A stretch of DNA of 22,669 nt from CAWBRT01 sp050015355 (lineage in GTDB: Bacteria; Acidobacteriota; Terriglobia; Terriglobales; Acidobacteriaceae), in the NCBI GenBank assembly GCA_050015355.1, contig JBEKBO010000075.1, positions 1 to 22,669 on the forward strand, read 5' to 3'. The position numbers and the translations under genes were made by a program. Every line of letters begins with the position of its first letter. Position 1 is the stretch's first letter. Positions 6,156 through 14,579 of the stretch are shown here, in pieces. The notes under the pieces were generated by a model. The model was not told the origin of the DNA, searched no databases, and worked only from the letters and a program-made list of their open reading frames with translations.

Positions 6156-7019
6156 TCAGCGACGGTTTTTGGCGATGGCGATTAACAGCTTGTCGTCGGC
6201 CCCCAGGCCACGAAGTCTCTTTTCAGCCTCGTCGCTCAACTCGAAGTTGACGCCGTACTGCTGTACGAGCGTGGTTACCCTTGGCGGTGAAACGCTTCCC
6301 TTGAGCAGTTCTTCGATCTCATCGATCGCCAGTCGGCGGTCGATTTGCGGCTCCGGCTGCGGCTGCGGCTGAGCAACGGAGGGCTCGGCGTCGTTGGTCC
6401 CGGGAGCGCGCGGCACGATTCCAGCGGCTTTGAGGCGCAGGGCGGCGTCTCGTGCCTCCTTGCCGCCCTGCTCGGCGGCTTTGTTGTACCAATACAAGGC
6501 CAGCGCGCTGTCCTGTGGCACTCCCCAGCCATTCTCGTACATGCGCCCCAGGTCGAACTGGCCGAACGCATTACCCTGCTCCGCGGCCTTGCGGTACCAG
6601 CGCACCGCTTCAGCATAGTCCTGTGGCACGCCGCGGCCATTCCGGTACATCATGCCGAGATTGTTCTGGCCCGAAGCATTGCCCTGCTCCGCCGCCTTGC
6701 GGTACCAGCGCAGCGCTTCGGCATAGTCTTGCGGCACGCCCTTGCCGTTCATATACATCCAGCCGAGACTGTTCTGGCCGGACGCATTACCCTGCTCCGC
6801 CGCCCTGCGAAACCAGAGCAGCGCTTCGGCATAATCCCGCGGCACATCCCGGCCGTTGTAGTACTTCAGGCCGAGATTGCTCTGGGCGTCGGCGTCTCCC
6901 TGTTCGGCGCGCGCTCTGAGTTCCTTGATGCTTTCTGCCGCCACCGGGGACGACAGTGCAAGACAGACGGCGATGATCAACAACGAAACAACCATACGGA
7001 CAGGGCCACCGGCGCTCAT
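6156..7019 (-). CDS. Secreted Sel1-like repeat protein with C-terminal GVxF module
   Basis: ATG 7019 is preferred because GGAGGTG lies 5 bases upstream; the frame could also open at GTG 7067. The 287-residue product starts with a signal peptide (MVVSLLIIAVCLALSSPVAA). Four Sel1-like repeats of 36 residues follow, each with NLG-Y-NG-GVP-DYAEAL-W-RKAAEQG. The repeats are also near-identical at the DNA level with 108-base spacing, suggesting recent duplication. Sel1 repeats form solenoids that scaffold protein interactions. After a Gln/Pro linker comes a ~50-residue module (residues about 232-285: EIEELLKGSVSP, GVNFELSDEAEKRL, GADDKLLIAIAK) shared with the protein at 14580-15764. The protein is probably periplasmic. 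It is divergent from the PP2C phosphatase and likely belongs functionally with that cluster. Confidence 0.85.
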   Translation of the reverse strand: MSAGGPVRMVVSLLIIAVCLALSSPVAAESIKELRARAEQGDADAQSNLGLKYYNGRDVPRDYAEALLWFRRAAEQGNASGQNSLGWMYMNGKGVPQDYAEALRWYRKAAEQGNASGQNNLGMMYRNGRGVPQDYAEAVRWYRKAAEQGNAFGQFDLGRMYENGWGVPQDSALALYWYNKAAEQGGKEARDAALRLKAAGIVPRAPGTNDAEPSVAQPQPQPEPQIDRRLAIDEIEELLKGSVSPPRVTTLVQQYGVNFELSDEAEKRLRGLGADDKLLIAIAKNRR

Positions 7020-7293
7020 CAAGCACCTCCGCAGCGGACACTTCGAACTTGCACCGTAGTCTGCCACAGGATGACAACGAAGGCCAGAGACTTACGCTTC
7101 CGGACCCACGCTCCGCGCCATCTCCGCGAATCCGGTCTAGCGCGGTAGTGCAACGAACTTCCTTTACCCCGCAATTTGGCGCATGTTAGCATCGGCTGCG
7201 GAGTTTCAGGCCGGCGCCTCGAGAGCGGGTTCCCGAGGTTATTTTCTCGTCGGTAAGCAGGTTGCCGACTTCGGCGCGTGGGGATGGGCACGG
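7020..7293. other. Divergent intergenic region between Sel1 gene and PP2C gene
   Basis: The 274 bases between the two start codons should contain both promoters. I found no strong sigma-70 boxes, inverted repeats with T-runs or known riboswitch motifs. The phosphatase frame is open back to 7183 but the ATG there has no ribosome binding site. Confidence 0.4.
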
Positions 7294-8070
7294 ATGGATT
7301 TTGCTGTCGAAGTGGCCGGTAAGACCGACGTCGGCTGCGTTCGCACCAATAACGAGGATAACTTCGGATACGACACCGACTGCGGCATCTTTGTTGTCTG
7401 CGACGGCATGGGCGGGGCGGCAGCCGGCGAAGTTGCGAGCCAACTGGCGGTCTCGACCGTTCTCTCTTATTTCCGCCAGATGGCTGCGGCGGAGGCGTAT
7501 CCGGCTTTCGAACGACGCTTCGAGGATTGCTCGGAACATGCTAATGCCTTGGGCAATGCAATCCTGTCGGCAAACCGTGCTATTTACCAGGCCGGGCTAG
7601 CTGATATCCGGTGGTCCGGGATGGGCACCACGATCGCCGCGGTTCTGGTTCGAGGCAAGTCGGTTTCCATCGCGCACGTGGGCGACAGCCGTATTTATTT
7701 GGTCCGCGACGCGGCCTTGGAGCAACTGACGAGCGACCACTCGCTAATCATGGAGCGGGTACGGCGCGGCCTGATGACGGTCGAGGAAGCCGCCGTCTCC
7801 GCGATGCAGAACGTCATTACGCGCGCACTTGGCGCCGAGCCGGACGTGCAGCCGGACGTTTCCGACCTGGAAATTGTGCCCGGCGATACGCTGCTGCTTT
7901 CAAGCGATGGCCTGGTGCGCCACGTAAACGACGACCAGATCCTCGAGATCATTCAGAATGCACCGTCGCTTCAGACGGCATGCGACACGCTGATCGAAGC
8001 GGCAAAGACTGGTGGCGGAAGCGACAACATTACCTGCGTGCTGCTGCGATTCTGCGCTCAGTCCCGGTAG
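7294..8070 (+). CDS. PP2C-family Ser/Thr protein phosphatase
   Basis: This enzyme removes phosphate from phospho-Ser/Thr proteins using two Mn/Mg ions. At 258 residues from ATG 7294 it matches bacterial Stp/PstP/PppA catalytic domains. Motifs, in order: RTNNEDNF (Arg17, Glu21, Asp22), VVCDGMGG with metal ligands Asp37/Gly38, GMGTTIAAVLV, AHVGDSRIYLV, then SSDGL (Asp205) and GGSDNIT (Asp244). All metal-binding aspartates are present, so it should be active. I chose 7294 over 7183 because family members begin just before the GKTDVGCVRTNNED block. There is no membrane segment, so it is cytosolic. It heads a plus-strand run of FHA, ABC, protease and kinase genes and is the natural antagonist of the kinase at 15980-18019. 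Confidence 0.92.
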   Translation: MDFAVEVAGKTDVGCVRTNNEDNFGYDTDCGIFVVCDGMGGAAAGEVASQLAVSTVLSYFRQMAAAEAYPAFERRFEDCSEHANALGNAILSANRAIYQAGLADIRWSGMGTTIAAVLVRGKSVSIAHVGDSRIYLVRDAALEQLTSDHSLIMERVRRGLMTVEEAAVSAMQNVITRALGAEPDVQPDVSDLEIVPGDTLLLSSDGLVRHVNDDQILEIIQNAPSLQTACDTLIEAAKTGGGSDNITCVLLRFCAQSR

Positions 8071-8181
8071 GGGCAAAAGCAGCTTTACCTCCGATGGAAG
8101 CAATGCTAGATTTGCGCCCAGAGTTCCCGTTCGTGTGTTCCTAGGGCATAGATCTTAGCCGAGCCGTATTCGGGGTTGAGC

Positions 8182-11163
8182 ATGTCGACTTGCCGATGGT
8201 GTGGCGCTTCCGTTTCCGACAATTTCTGTGTCAAATGCCACGCGCTCAATCTCTCTTTCACGCAGCCGTGCCTGCTCGGGCTCTACGGTCCCTACAAAGG
8301 CAAGCCGTTTTACGTCCCCGCGAATGGTCTTCGGGTGGGGCGAGCGCAAGATCAGAACCAGTTCGTTATTGACGACCCGGAGCTCTCGCGGCAGCATGCG
8401 ATTCTTTCCCTCGAAGCGCAAGGCGCCGTACGGCTGACGAGCAAGGGGCAGAACGGCACTTTTGTAAACGGACAACGGGTCGACGAAAGAGTCTTGCAGC
8501 CCGGAGATGAAATTCACTTCGGTTTCCGCCGGGAAAACCATTTTGTCTTCCAGCCTGTCGGAGTCTCCAATCTCCGACGCGACCCGGCGTCTGGCCGCCT
8601 GTTTCCGATTCCGCCGGAAACTTTGGGGAGCAGCCCGGGTTCAGGCCAGGGAGATGAACGGTTCGGAGCGGGAAGAGTGGCCCAACCGGGCACAATGTAT
8701 GCGTCGGCTGCCGTCGCCCGGCGCGCCGGCACGGTGGTCATGTCCGAGCATGAGGAAGATACTCCGCAACGCCGGTTGCAACTGGTTCTTGACCAGTACG
8801 CGGTGCGCGACATCCCGCTTGAAGGTTCACGCCTGGAGTTCGGGCGGACCGAAGGCGCGGGCAAGTTACTGGTTGAGCATCCCTCAATCTCTTCGCGTCA
8901 CGCGGAGATCGTTATCGACAAGAATGGCGCAATTTTGCGCGACCTGGGATCAAGCAACGGCACCTTTGTCAATGGCGAGAGAATTGTCGAAGCCCGGCTG
9001 AACGAAGGCGACCTGATCCAGTTCGGGGCTTGCGAGTCGTATATCTTTTTGTACCGGGAGTCGCGCCGTCGCGCCTTGATCCTGCGGGACATCGAGTTGG
9101 ATAAGCCCGTCGTAACCATCGGCCGCGATCAAGCGAACACTATTCCACTTCCTCATCCTACGGTTTCATCGCGCCACGCCGAGGTGCGGAAGGTTGCAAA
9201 CAAGTTTGAACTCATCGATCTCAACTCGACCAACGGAACCTTCGTCAATGGCCGCCGCATCGCCAGGCACGTCCTCCAGCCGGGCGATCGCATTGGCCTT
9301 GGCGCGGTGCAGTTCGTGTTCGACGGCTCGCAGATGGAGCAACAGGCGGATGGCACACGCATCCGTCTGACGGCGCGCGCATTGCGCGTCGAAACCACGG
9401 ATTTCAATACGGGCAAACCACTGCGGCTGTTGGACGACGTTTCGCTGGCGATTCAGCCCTGCGAATTCGTCGGGCTGCTGGGACCCTCCGGGGCCGGAAA
9501 ATCGACCCTGATGGACGCCTTGAATGGTTCCAGGCCGGCAGGACAGGGCAGTGTTCGGCTTAACTCCGCCGACCTGTACAGCGAATTCGCTTCGTTACGC
9601 GCGCTGATTGGATATGTTCCGCAAGAGGACATTCTCCACCGGCAGCTTAGCGTGAAGGAATGCCTTTACTACTCGGCGCGGCTGCGGCTTCCGGACGACT
9701 TCGGCGAGACCGAAATCTGGAACCGTGTCGATGAAATCATCAAGGTCCTCGACCTCACCGAGCGCGCCGACATCATAATCGCGAAGATCAGCGGCGGACA
9801 GCGCAAGCGCGTCAGCCTGGGCATCGAACTCTTGAGCAAGCCGGCGCTGCTTTTCCTCGACGAGCCGACGGCGGGGCAAGATCCACGGACGGAAATGGCG
9901 ATGATGCAGCTATTCCGTCAAATTGCAAATCGAGGATCGACGGTCGTCATCAACACCCACTTGCTCGGGTCTTTTAGCCTGCTGGATAAAGTCGCCGTGC
10001 TGGTGCGCGGCAAACTTGCCTACTTCGGTGAAAGTCAGGAGATGCTGTCGTACTTCCAGACACGGCGGCCTCATGAAATCTTCGACAAATTGAAGGAGCA
10101 AGAGCCAGAGCAATGGGCGGCGCAGTACCGGCAGTCGGAGGCCTATCAGGAGTCGGTCGGCAGCGTGCTCAAAACCGTCGCGGCTGACAAAAAACGCCCT
10201 GCCGCCGAACACGGACAACAACCACGCCGCTCCTTCTGGCGCCAGCTCACCACGCTGTTGAGCCGGCAGTTCACGCTTAAGTTCAAAGAGAAGTCCACGC
10301 TGGCCACGCTGCTGCTGCCCCCCGTTGTCGTTGCCATTCTGATGGGCATCATGAAGCAGACGGTCAACGAACCCAAGGTGCTGTTCATGATCGTGCTGGT
10401 CGCGCTCTGGTTCGGCTGCTCCTCTTCCGTTCGCGAGATTGTCGACGAGCTTCCGGTTTATAAACGAGAACGGCAACGAGACCTCAAGTTGAGCAGTTAT
10501 GTTGGATCAAAGCTGATCTACGTCGGCGCGGTGGCGGCGATGCAGTCGCTGTTGTTCATAGCGGTGCTGGCGGGCATGGGCGCGGTCGAAAACCACTTGG
10601 CGGAATGCTTTGCGCTGATGTGGCTTTTGACGTTGGTGGGCGGCCTCATGGGACTCTTGATTTCGTCCGTCTTCTCTACGGCCGAAAAGGCTCTCTATGT
10701 CTTCCCCTTGACCATGATCCCGCAGATGTTGCTTGCCGGGCTGCTGATCCCGGTCAATACGATCCACTCGTTCTATGCGGTGGAACGCCCAAATCAGCAG
10801 GTGGAGTTGCAAGAGCTGCCAGCGGCGCTAATTCCAACCGGAATGACTCCCGCGCTGAAATATGGCCTCTCGCCGCTGATGGTGTCTCGATGGGGATTGG
10901 AGGGGATTGCGGATTTGTACATTCACGATGGCGAGAAGTACAGCTATTTGCTGCTGAACAACATTTACACGAGCTTGCATCCCGACGAACTGGCGAAAGC
11001 GCGTGCCGAGGCGGAGCGGAAAATCCGGGAAGCAGATCCCAGGCCGGCGAAGTTAGGTCCCACCGCCTTTTGGAGATATTTTGGCATTGTAGCCGGGTAT
11101 GGCGGGCTGTTGATCGGAGGAATCATCATCGCGTTGCGAAGGAAGGAACACCATGCTGGTTGA
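8182..11163 (+). CDS. Zn-ribbon/triple-FHA/ABC-ATPase/ABC2-permease fusion (ABCG-like exporter)
   Basis: A 993-residue membrane protein. Domains in order: a Zn ribbon (CxxC, then CVKC, residues 5-20); FHA1 (about 47-115), FHA2 (215-290) and FHA3 (308-378), each with a GR...S-RHA...NGTFVNG core, the residues that read phosphothreonine; an ABC ATPase with Walker A GPSGAGKST (434-442), signature SGGQ (537-540), Walker B LLFLDEP (Asp560-Glu561) and an H-loop histidine (INTHLL); and a permease of six predicted helices (about 703-985). The ATPase-before-permease order is that of ABCG/White half-transporters, which work as dimers. Transport should be gated by phosphorylated partners, probably products of the kinase/phosphatase pair in this cluster. 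The start is ATG 8182 with GGGG upstream; an in-frame TTG at 8176 is possible. The transported substrate is unknown. Confidence 0.93.
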   Translation: MSTCRWCGASVSDNFCVKCHALNLSFTQPCLLGLYGPYKGKPFYVPANGLRVGRAQDQNQFVIDDPELSRQHAILSLEAQGAVRLTSKGQNGTFVNGQRVDERVLQPGDEIHFGFRRENHFVFQPVGVSNLRRDPASGRLFPIPPETLGSSPGSGQGDERFGAGRVAQPGTMYASAAVARRAGTVVMSEHEEDTPQRRLQLVLDQYAVRDIPLEGSRLEFGRTEGAGKLLVEHPSISSRHAEIVIDKNGAILRDLGSSNGTFVNGERIVEARLNEGDLIQFGACESYIFLYRESRRRALILRDIELDKPVVTIGRDQANTIPLPHPTVSSRHAEVRKVANKFELIDLNSTNGTFVNGRRIARHVLQPGDRIGLGAVQFVFDGSQMEQQADGTRIRLTARALRVETTDFNTGKPLRLLDDVSLAIQPCEFVGLLGPSGAGKSTLMDALNGSRPAGQGSVRLNSADLYSEFASLRALIGYVPQEDILHRQLSVKECLYYSARLRLPDDFGETEIWNRVDEIIKVLDLTERADIIIAKISGGQRKRVSLGIELLSKPALLFLDEPTAGQDPRTEMAMMQLFRQIANRGSTVVINTHLLGSFSLLDKVAVLVRGKLAYFGESQEMLSYFQTRRPHEIFDKLKEQEPEQWAAQYRQSEAYQESVGSVLKTVAADKKRPAAEHGQQPRRSFWRQLTTLLSRQFTLKFKEKSTLATLLLPPVVVAILMGIMKQTVNEPKVLFMIVLVALWFGCSSSVREIVDELPVYKRERQRDLKLSSYVGSKLIYVGAVAAMQSLLFIAVLAGMGAVENHLAECFALMWLLTLVGGLMGLLISSVFSTAEKALYVFPLTMIPQMLLAGLLIPVNTIHSFYAVERPNQQVELQELPAALIPTGMTPALKYGLSPLMVSRWGLEGIADLYIHDGEKYSYLLLNNIYTSLHPDELAKARAEAERKIREADPRPAKLGPTAFWRYFGIVAGYGGLLIGGIIIALRRKEHHAG

Positions 11164-12076
11164 GATTGAACTTGTCGGGCAGACCAACAATTGGTCGTAC
11201 AGAAAGGCTCGGATTCTGATTGGCCGCGACTCGAGGTGCGACGTCAGCTTGACCGAATACTCCATGGTCTCCCGCGAGCACGTAATGTTGGAACTACGCG
11301 AGGATGGCGAGCTCGCGCTCTCCGATCGGAGCGCAAACGGAACGTTCTTGAACGGGAAGCGCGTTGGCGCTGGAATCGTTCACTCGGGAGACACTTTGCG
11401 GCTTGGGGCGGACGGGCCCGAGCTTCGCTTCCGTTTGACCGAGGAGCCCTCCAAAACGCCGGCAACACCCGGTTACGCAGAGACAATCGTGCGTAGGCCG
11501 GAGAGCGAAGTAACGAGCGTCGCGAATGAATCCGCGGCCACAGTTATTGCAGAAAGTCCCACGGCCGATCAAACCGTATTGCGCTACGCCGAAAGTATCG
11601 CGGGCAAGCCCGAGGACGTGAGCGCCAAACCCGTTCGCGTGGTTTTGGGGGAAACTCAGAAGCCGGAGACGTCGCGCGGCATCAGCATGCAAAGTCCCGC
11701 ACGGCCAATAGAGCCAGAGGTTGGAGATCAACAAGTGATGGACAAAAAACTAGACAGCATCCGCAATCTGCTGGCCGCGAACCTGGCGGTCATGGTCATC
11801 CTTCTTTTTATCGTGCTGTATCAAGGCCAGCAGATCAACAGGAACAAGGAGGCGGTAACCGCACTGCGCGAAGAGGCCCAGAACGCGGTCAAGACATTTA
11901 CGCCTGCCCTCGACCAGCGCTTGAAAACAATGAAGCAACGCATGGATGGCTTCGACGGCAAGATGAAGCAGGCTGAAGATCGCTTCGTCGAGCGCATGAA
12001 CAAGGAGCTGCCCTCGGTCATGGATAAGTACATCAACCGCAAATTCGAAGAGATGAAACGCCAGGTCGGCCGGTAA
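11153..12076 (+). CDS. FHA-domain protein with one transmembrane helix and periplasmic coiled coil
   Basis: The 307-residue product begins with a cytoplasmic FHA domain (residues about 3-95) with LIGRDSRCDVSL, SREH and NGTFLNG, the phosphothreonine-binding pattern. A low-complexity Thr/Glu/Pro-rich linker (about 100-200) with several threonines could itself be a kinase target. One membrane helix (about 206-226, NLAVMVILLFIVLY) precedes a charged, Lys/Glu/Met-rich helix predicted as a coiled coil to the C-terminus. The ATG overlaps the ABC gene's end by 11 bases and is preceded by GGAAGGAA, so translation is coupled. The layout suggests a signal-reading membrane adaptor that carries phospho-state from cytoplasm to periplasm or organises the exporter. 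Function inferred from domains and context only. Confidence 0.85.
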   Translation: MLVEIELVGQTNNWSYRKARILIGRDSRCDVSLTEYSMVSREHVMLELREDGELALSDRSANGTFLNGKRVGAGIVHSGDTLRLGADGPELRFRLTEEPSKTPATPGYAETIVRRPESEVTSVANESAATVIAESPTADQTVLRYAESIAGKPEDVSAKPVRVVLGETQKPETSRGISMQSPARPIEPEVGDQQVMDKKLDSIRNLLAANLAVMVILLFIVLYQGQQINRNKEAVTALREEAQNAVKTFTPALDQRLKTMKQRMDGFDGKMKQAEDRFVERMNKELPSVMDKYINRKFEEMKRQVGR

Positions 12077-12096
12077 ACCACCTCGGGAGAGCACGA

Positions 12097-13479
12097 ATGG
12101 CTCGTTTACGCTGGGTTGTTGCGCTTGTTTTAATACTTGGCGGGTCCCTTTTTGTCGCCGTGGCTAATGCCGACGACGCTAAACCAGTTGTCCAGGTAGG
12201 GTTGGAAAGCCTCTCGCTTGTATCGGCCACCACCGAAAAGGTGCAGTTGCGCGCAAGCATCAGTCTCGCTTCCTCGCGAAACGTCACGCTCCGAGAAGTT
12301 GCATTCGATCAACTGCGGATCAACGGCGTTCCGTTTTATGCTTCGCCCCTTTCCGACAATCTGGTACTGGCGCCTAATGAGAAAGTCACCCCGTTAAAGC
12401 CTCTGATCCTTACGGTCTATCTCCACGACCTGGACAATCTCAGGCCGCTGCGTGCCCTCGTGGCGGACGGCAGGCTTTCCGTGACAGGTACGGCTTATGC
12501 CGATGTCAGTCTGAACCCAGCCACCAAGCTGTTGCTGTTCACCAACCGTGCCCGTGTCCCCGTAAAAATACAGAATTCGCTGGAGCTGCAGGTGCCCGGC
12601 GCGGCTGTCGGCCGCAACGCGGCGCTGGCGTTGATCGATGGAGCTCAGACTGCCTTGGACAACGTCGGCAGCCGATGGCAGACTACGACCAAGTTGTTTT
12701 CCCAAAGGCGAAAGCAACTCTGGGAGCAGTATGCGCCCACGCTCGTGCTGGCGCATTCCACCTATCAGTTGCAGGATTCAGCAGGCAAGAACTTTCCGTT
12801 CGACGCCACGGCCGTGGGGTTTCGGGTTGCGGGTAAGCAAGTGCTCTTGCCGAAATCGGTCCTGGAGCCCTGGAAGTTCGATCCCGATATCGCCGCAAGC
12901 ATGAAGCAGGATCGAAGCCTCAAGGTCGTCGCCTACGACTTAGCCATCTGGCCCGCAAATGCTCGCCTGCGTAACGACGATAACAAACTCCTCCCCGAGC
13001 AGGCTTGGCGGCTCAGCTCTAAACAGTTGAAATTGTCGTCCTCGACTAAGGACTCCGTCGAGTCCATGGTACTGCCGCAAGATGGCAACAAGGTGGTCAA
13101 GGTCAGCGTGCATCGCCGGCAAGGCACCGCTGCTCTGGCATTGGTCGAGATCATCGACCCAGCCGTTGTGGCGTTGAAAGCGGTAAAGGCGACACCTACG
13201 CGCACGGGCGAAAGCTCTTCCCTGGCGCTGTTTCGTTTTCCCGAGGGCATCCAGGGGCGAGAGGCGCGTCCCGAGCTGATCGTGATTTCCGGGTCCTCTA
13301 CGGCGGGCGAGGTCCGCTTGGACGCGATGATCGATTCGGCGGGCTGGGGTTCGCCTGTTATTTCGGAGGCTGGCGTTGTTGGTGTAGTCACATACGAGAA
13401 TTCCGTAGTGCCCATTGCGGCGGCTACGAAGGCCCTCAAGTTCAACCTGAGCAGCGAGCAGGTTAGCGCGGGACAATGA
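12097..13479 (+). CDS. Secreted LEA2-like protein with degenerate trypsin-like C-terminus
   Basis: A 460-residue protein with a signal peptide ending at VANA. The N-terminal part (about 30-175) looks like a LEA-2/WHy-type beta domain (alternating strands, LRINGVPFY, and NEKVTPLKPLILTV). The C-terminal part ends in DAMIDSAGWGSPVISEAGVVGVVT, which has the spacing of the S1 protease Gly-x-Ser-Gly-x-Pro loop and the strand after it. Trp417 occupies the position of the catalytic serine, and no His-containing TAAH motif is visible, so it would be a pseudoprotease. The frame starts 20 bases after the FHA protein with GGGAGAG upstream and ends 1 base before the calpain gene. A binding, chaperone or regulatory role toward the calpain is possible. 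The domain calls are my pattern reading and need a structural search. Confidence 0.65.
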   Translation: MARLRWVVALVLILGGSLFVAVANADDAKPVVQVGLESLSLVSATTEKVQLRASISLASSRNVTLREVAFDQLRINGVPFYASPLSDNLVLAPNEKVTPLKPLILTVYLHDLDNLRPLRALVADGRLSVTGTAYADVSLNPATKLLLFTNRARVPVKIQNSLELQVPGAAVGRNAALALIDGAQTALDNVGSRWQTTTKLFSQRRKQLWEQYAPTLVLAHSTYQLQDSAGKNFPFDATAVGFRVAGKQVLLPKSVLEPWKFDPDIAASMKQDRSLKVVAYDLAIWPANARLRNDDNKLLPEQAWRLSSKQLKLSSSTKDSVESMVLPQDGNKVVKVSVHRRQGTAALALVEIIDPAVVALKAVKATPTRTGESSSLALFRFPEGIQGREARPELIVISGSSTAGEVRLDAMIDSAGWGSPVISEAGVVGVVTYENSVVPIAAATKALKFNLSSEQVSAGQ

Positions 13480-13480
13480 T

Positions 13481-14536
13481 ATGAACAACCTTTCGCGAAC
13501 CCTCATTCTCCTGTTGCTGTGTTCTACGACCCATGCGGCCTTCGGCGCCGTCGAGCTATACGGCTCCACGCCGCTGAGCGCCCAATCCGTACGCCAAGGC
13601 GCTTTGGGAAGTTGTTACTTCCATGCCACCATTGCCGCCCTCGCCGCTACCCAGCCGGCCCTGTTACGTGCCGCCATCCGCCAGGACGCGAGCGGCGATC
13701 TCAGCGTGCGTTTTGCCGACGGCAAGATCGAGCGGGTTTATCCCGAAGACGTGCAGTTCGCGCGCGACAGCGGCTACGATCGCTCCGATGGCCTCTGGGT
13801 TGCGGTGCTGTTCCGCGGCTATGCCCAACGCACCCTGCGGGCCGCCTTGGTGGAGAGCATTGCCGGGAGCTCGCTATCCCCGGCCCTCAAGCTCAGCTTG
13901 AGCGCTGTTGTCGCCAGCTCGGACGCACTCCTGCTGGCGTATGACCGGGCCATCCGCACGCAGATTGATCAGGTTGGAAGTATCGATCGCGTCCGCCTGA
14001 AGGCGCAGCTCAAGCAGGAGATGAAAATCTTCCCGTTGGACGAAGCTTTGAAAGAGCGCGCACTCGGTTTTCTGGACTCGAGCGGTACTTTCGATGCGTT
14101 GGAAAGCGAGATCAAGAGCAACGGAGAGCTGTTCGGGGCTTACCGCGCCGTCGGCCAGGGGGGCCTGCCTGAACGTGTTATGCAGGCCTTCGACGGTACG
14201 GCGCACTCGTACACTGTGCGCGACGGAGCAAAAGCACTCACGGCGATATCGAATGCGCTGGGGAAACATCAGGCAGTAGTTGTTTGGACCGGCGACCCTC
14301 CGGCTCAGATGGTGCTATCGAAATGGCGCTCCCGCTTCGGATCGCAAATCGATGACTGGTATGAAGATAGCCATGCTTATACAGTCCTGAGCGTCAATCT
14401 CGCCGCCGGCACGGTCAGGCTGCGCAATCCCTGGGCACGCCATCCCGATCCCAATGGCGAATTCACCTTGCGGCTGGATTCCTTCTCCGCCACATGCGCC
14501 GGGTTTACCACTTCTGGTGGGGCACAAGGTCATTAG
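13481..14536 (+). CDS. Secreted calpain-family (C2) cysteine protease
   Basis: The 351-residue product begins with a signal peptide (LILLLLCSTTHAAFGA). The catalytic triad of the calpain family is complete. Cys45 lies in QGALGSCYFHATIAALA, where calpains have QGxLGDCW. His298 lies in DSHAYTVLSV, and Asn316 in LRNPWARHPDPNGEF, matching the calpain HAYxV and LRNPWG motifs. The region between is longer and helical (about 100-240), unlike animal calpains, and no Ca-binding EF-hand or C2 domain is present. It should be an exported endopeptidase acting in periplasm or outside. It follows the pseudoprotease by one base and shares its operon with FHA/ABC proteins. The aspartate usually preceding the Cys is replaced by Ser44. 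Substrate unknown. Confidence 0.85.
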   Translation: MNNLSRTLILLLLCSTTHAAFGAVELYGSTPLSAQSVRQGALGSCYFHATIAALAATQPALLRAAIRQDASGDLSVRFADGKIERVYPEDVQFARDSGYDRSDGLWVAVLFRGYAQRTLRAALVESIAGSSLSPALKLSLSAVVASSDALLLAYDRAIRTQIDQVGSIDRVRLKAQLKQEMKIFPLDEALKERALGFLDSSGTFDALESEIKSNGELFGAYRAVGQGGLPERVMQAFDGTAHSYTVRDGAKALTAISNALGKHQAVVVWTGDPPAQMVLSKWRSRFGSQIDDWYEDSHAYTVLSVNLAAGTVRLRNPWARHPDPNGEFTLRLDSFSATCAGFTTSGGAQGH

Positions 14537-14579
14537 CGCGGCGTTGGGGTTCATACATGGTGGAGATGTGGTGGGTCTT

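Noticed and set aside
6540..6870. Regular 108-base repeats that could suggest a CRISPR-like array
   Set aside because: The units are coding Sel1 repeats without spacers, and the period equals 36 codons.
6345..7148. 267-residue plus-strand frame opposite the Sel1 gene
   Set aside because: It is a repeat-generated shadow of the Sel1 repeats on the minus strand and shows no family motifs.
7183..7293. N-terminal extension of the PP2C phosphatase from ATG 7183
   Set aside because: No ribosome binding site precedes it and the extra 37 residues do not resemble the family, whose members start near ATG 7294.
14454..14579. Upstream extension of the DW-repeat protein overlapping the calpain gene
   Set aside because: It would place 42 residues before a clean signal peptide and overlap the calpain by 83 bases; ATG 14580 is more consistent.
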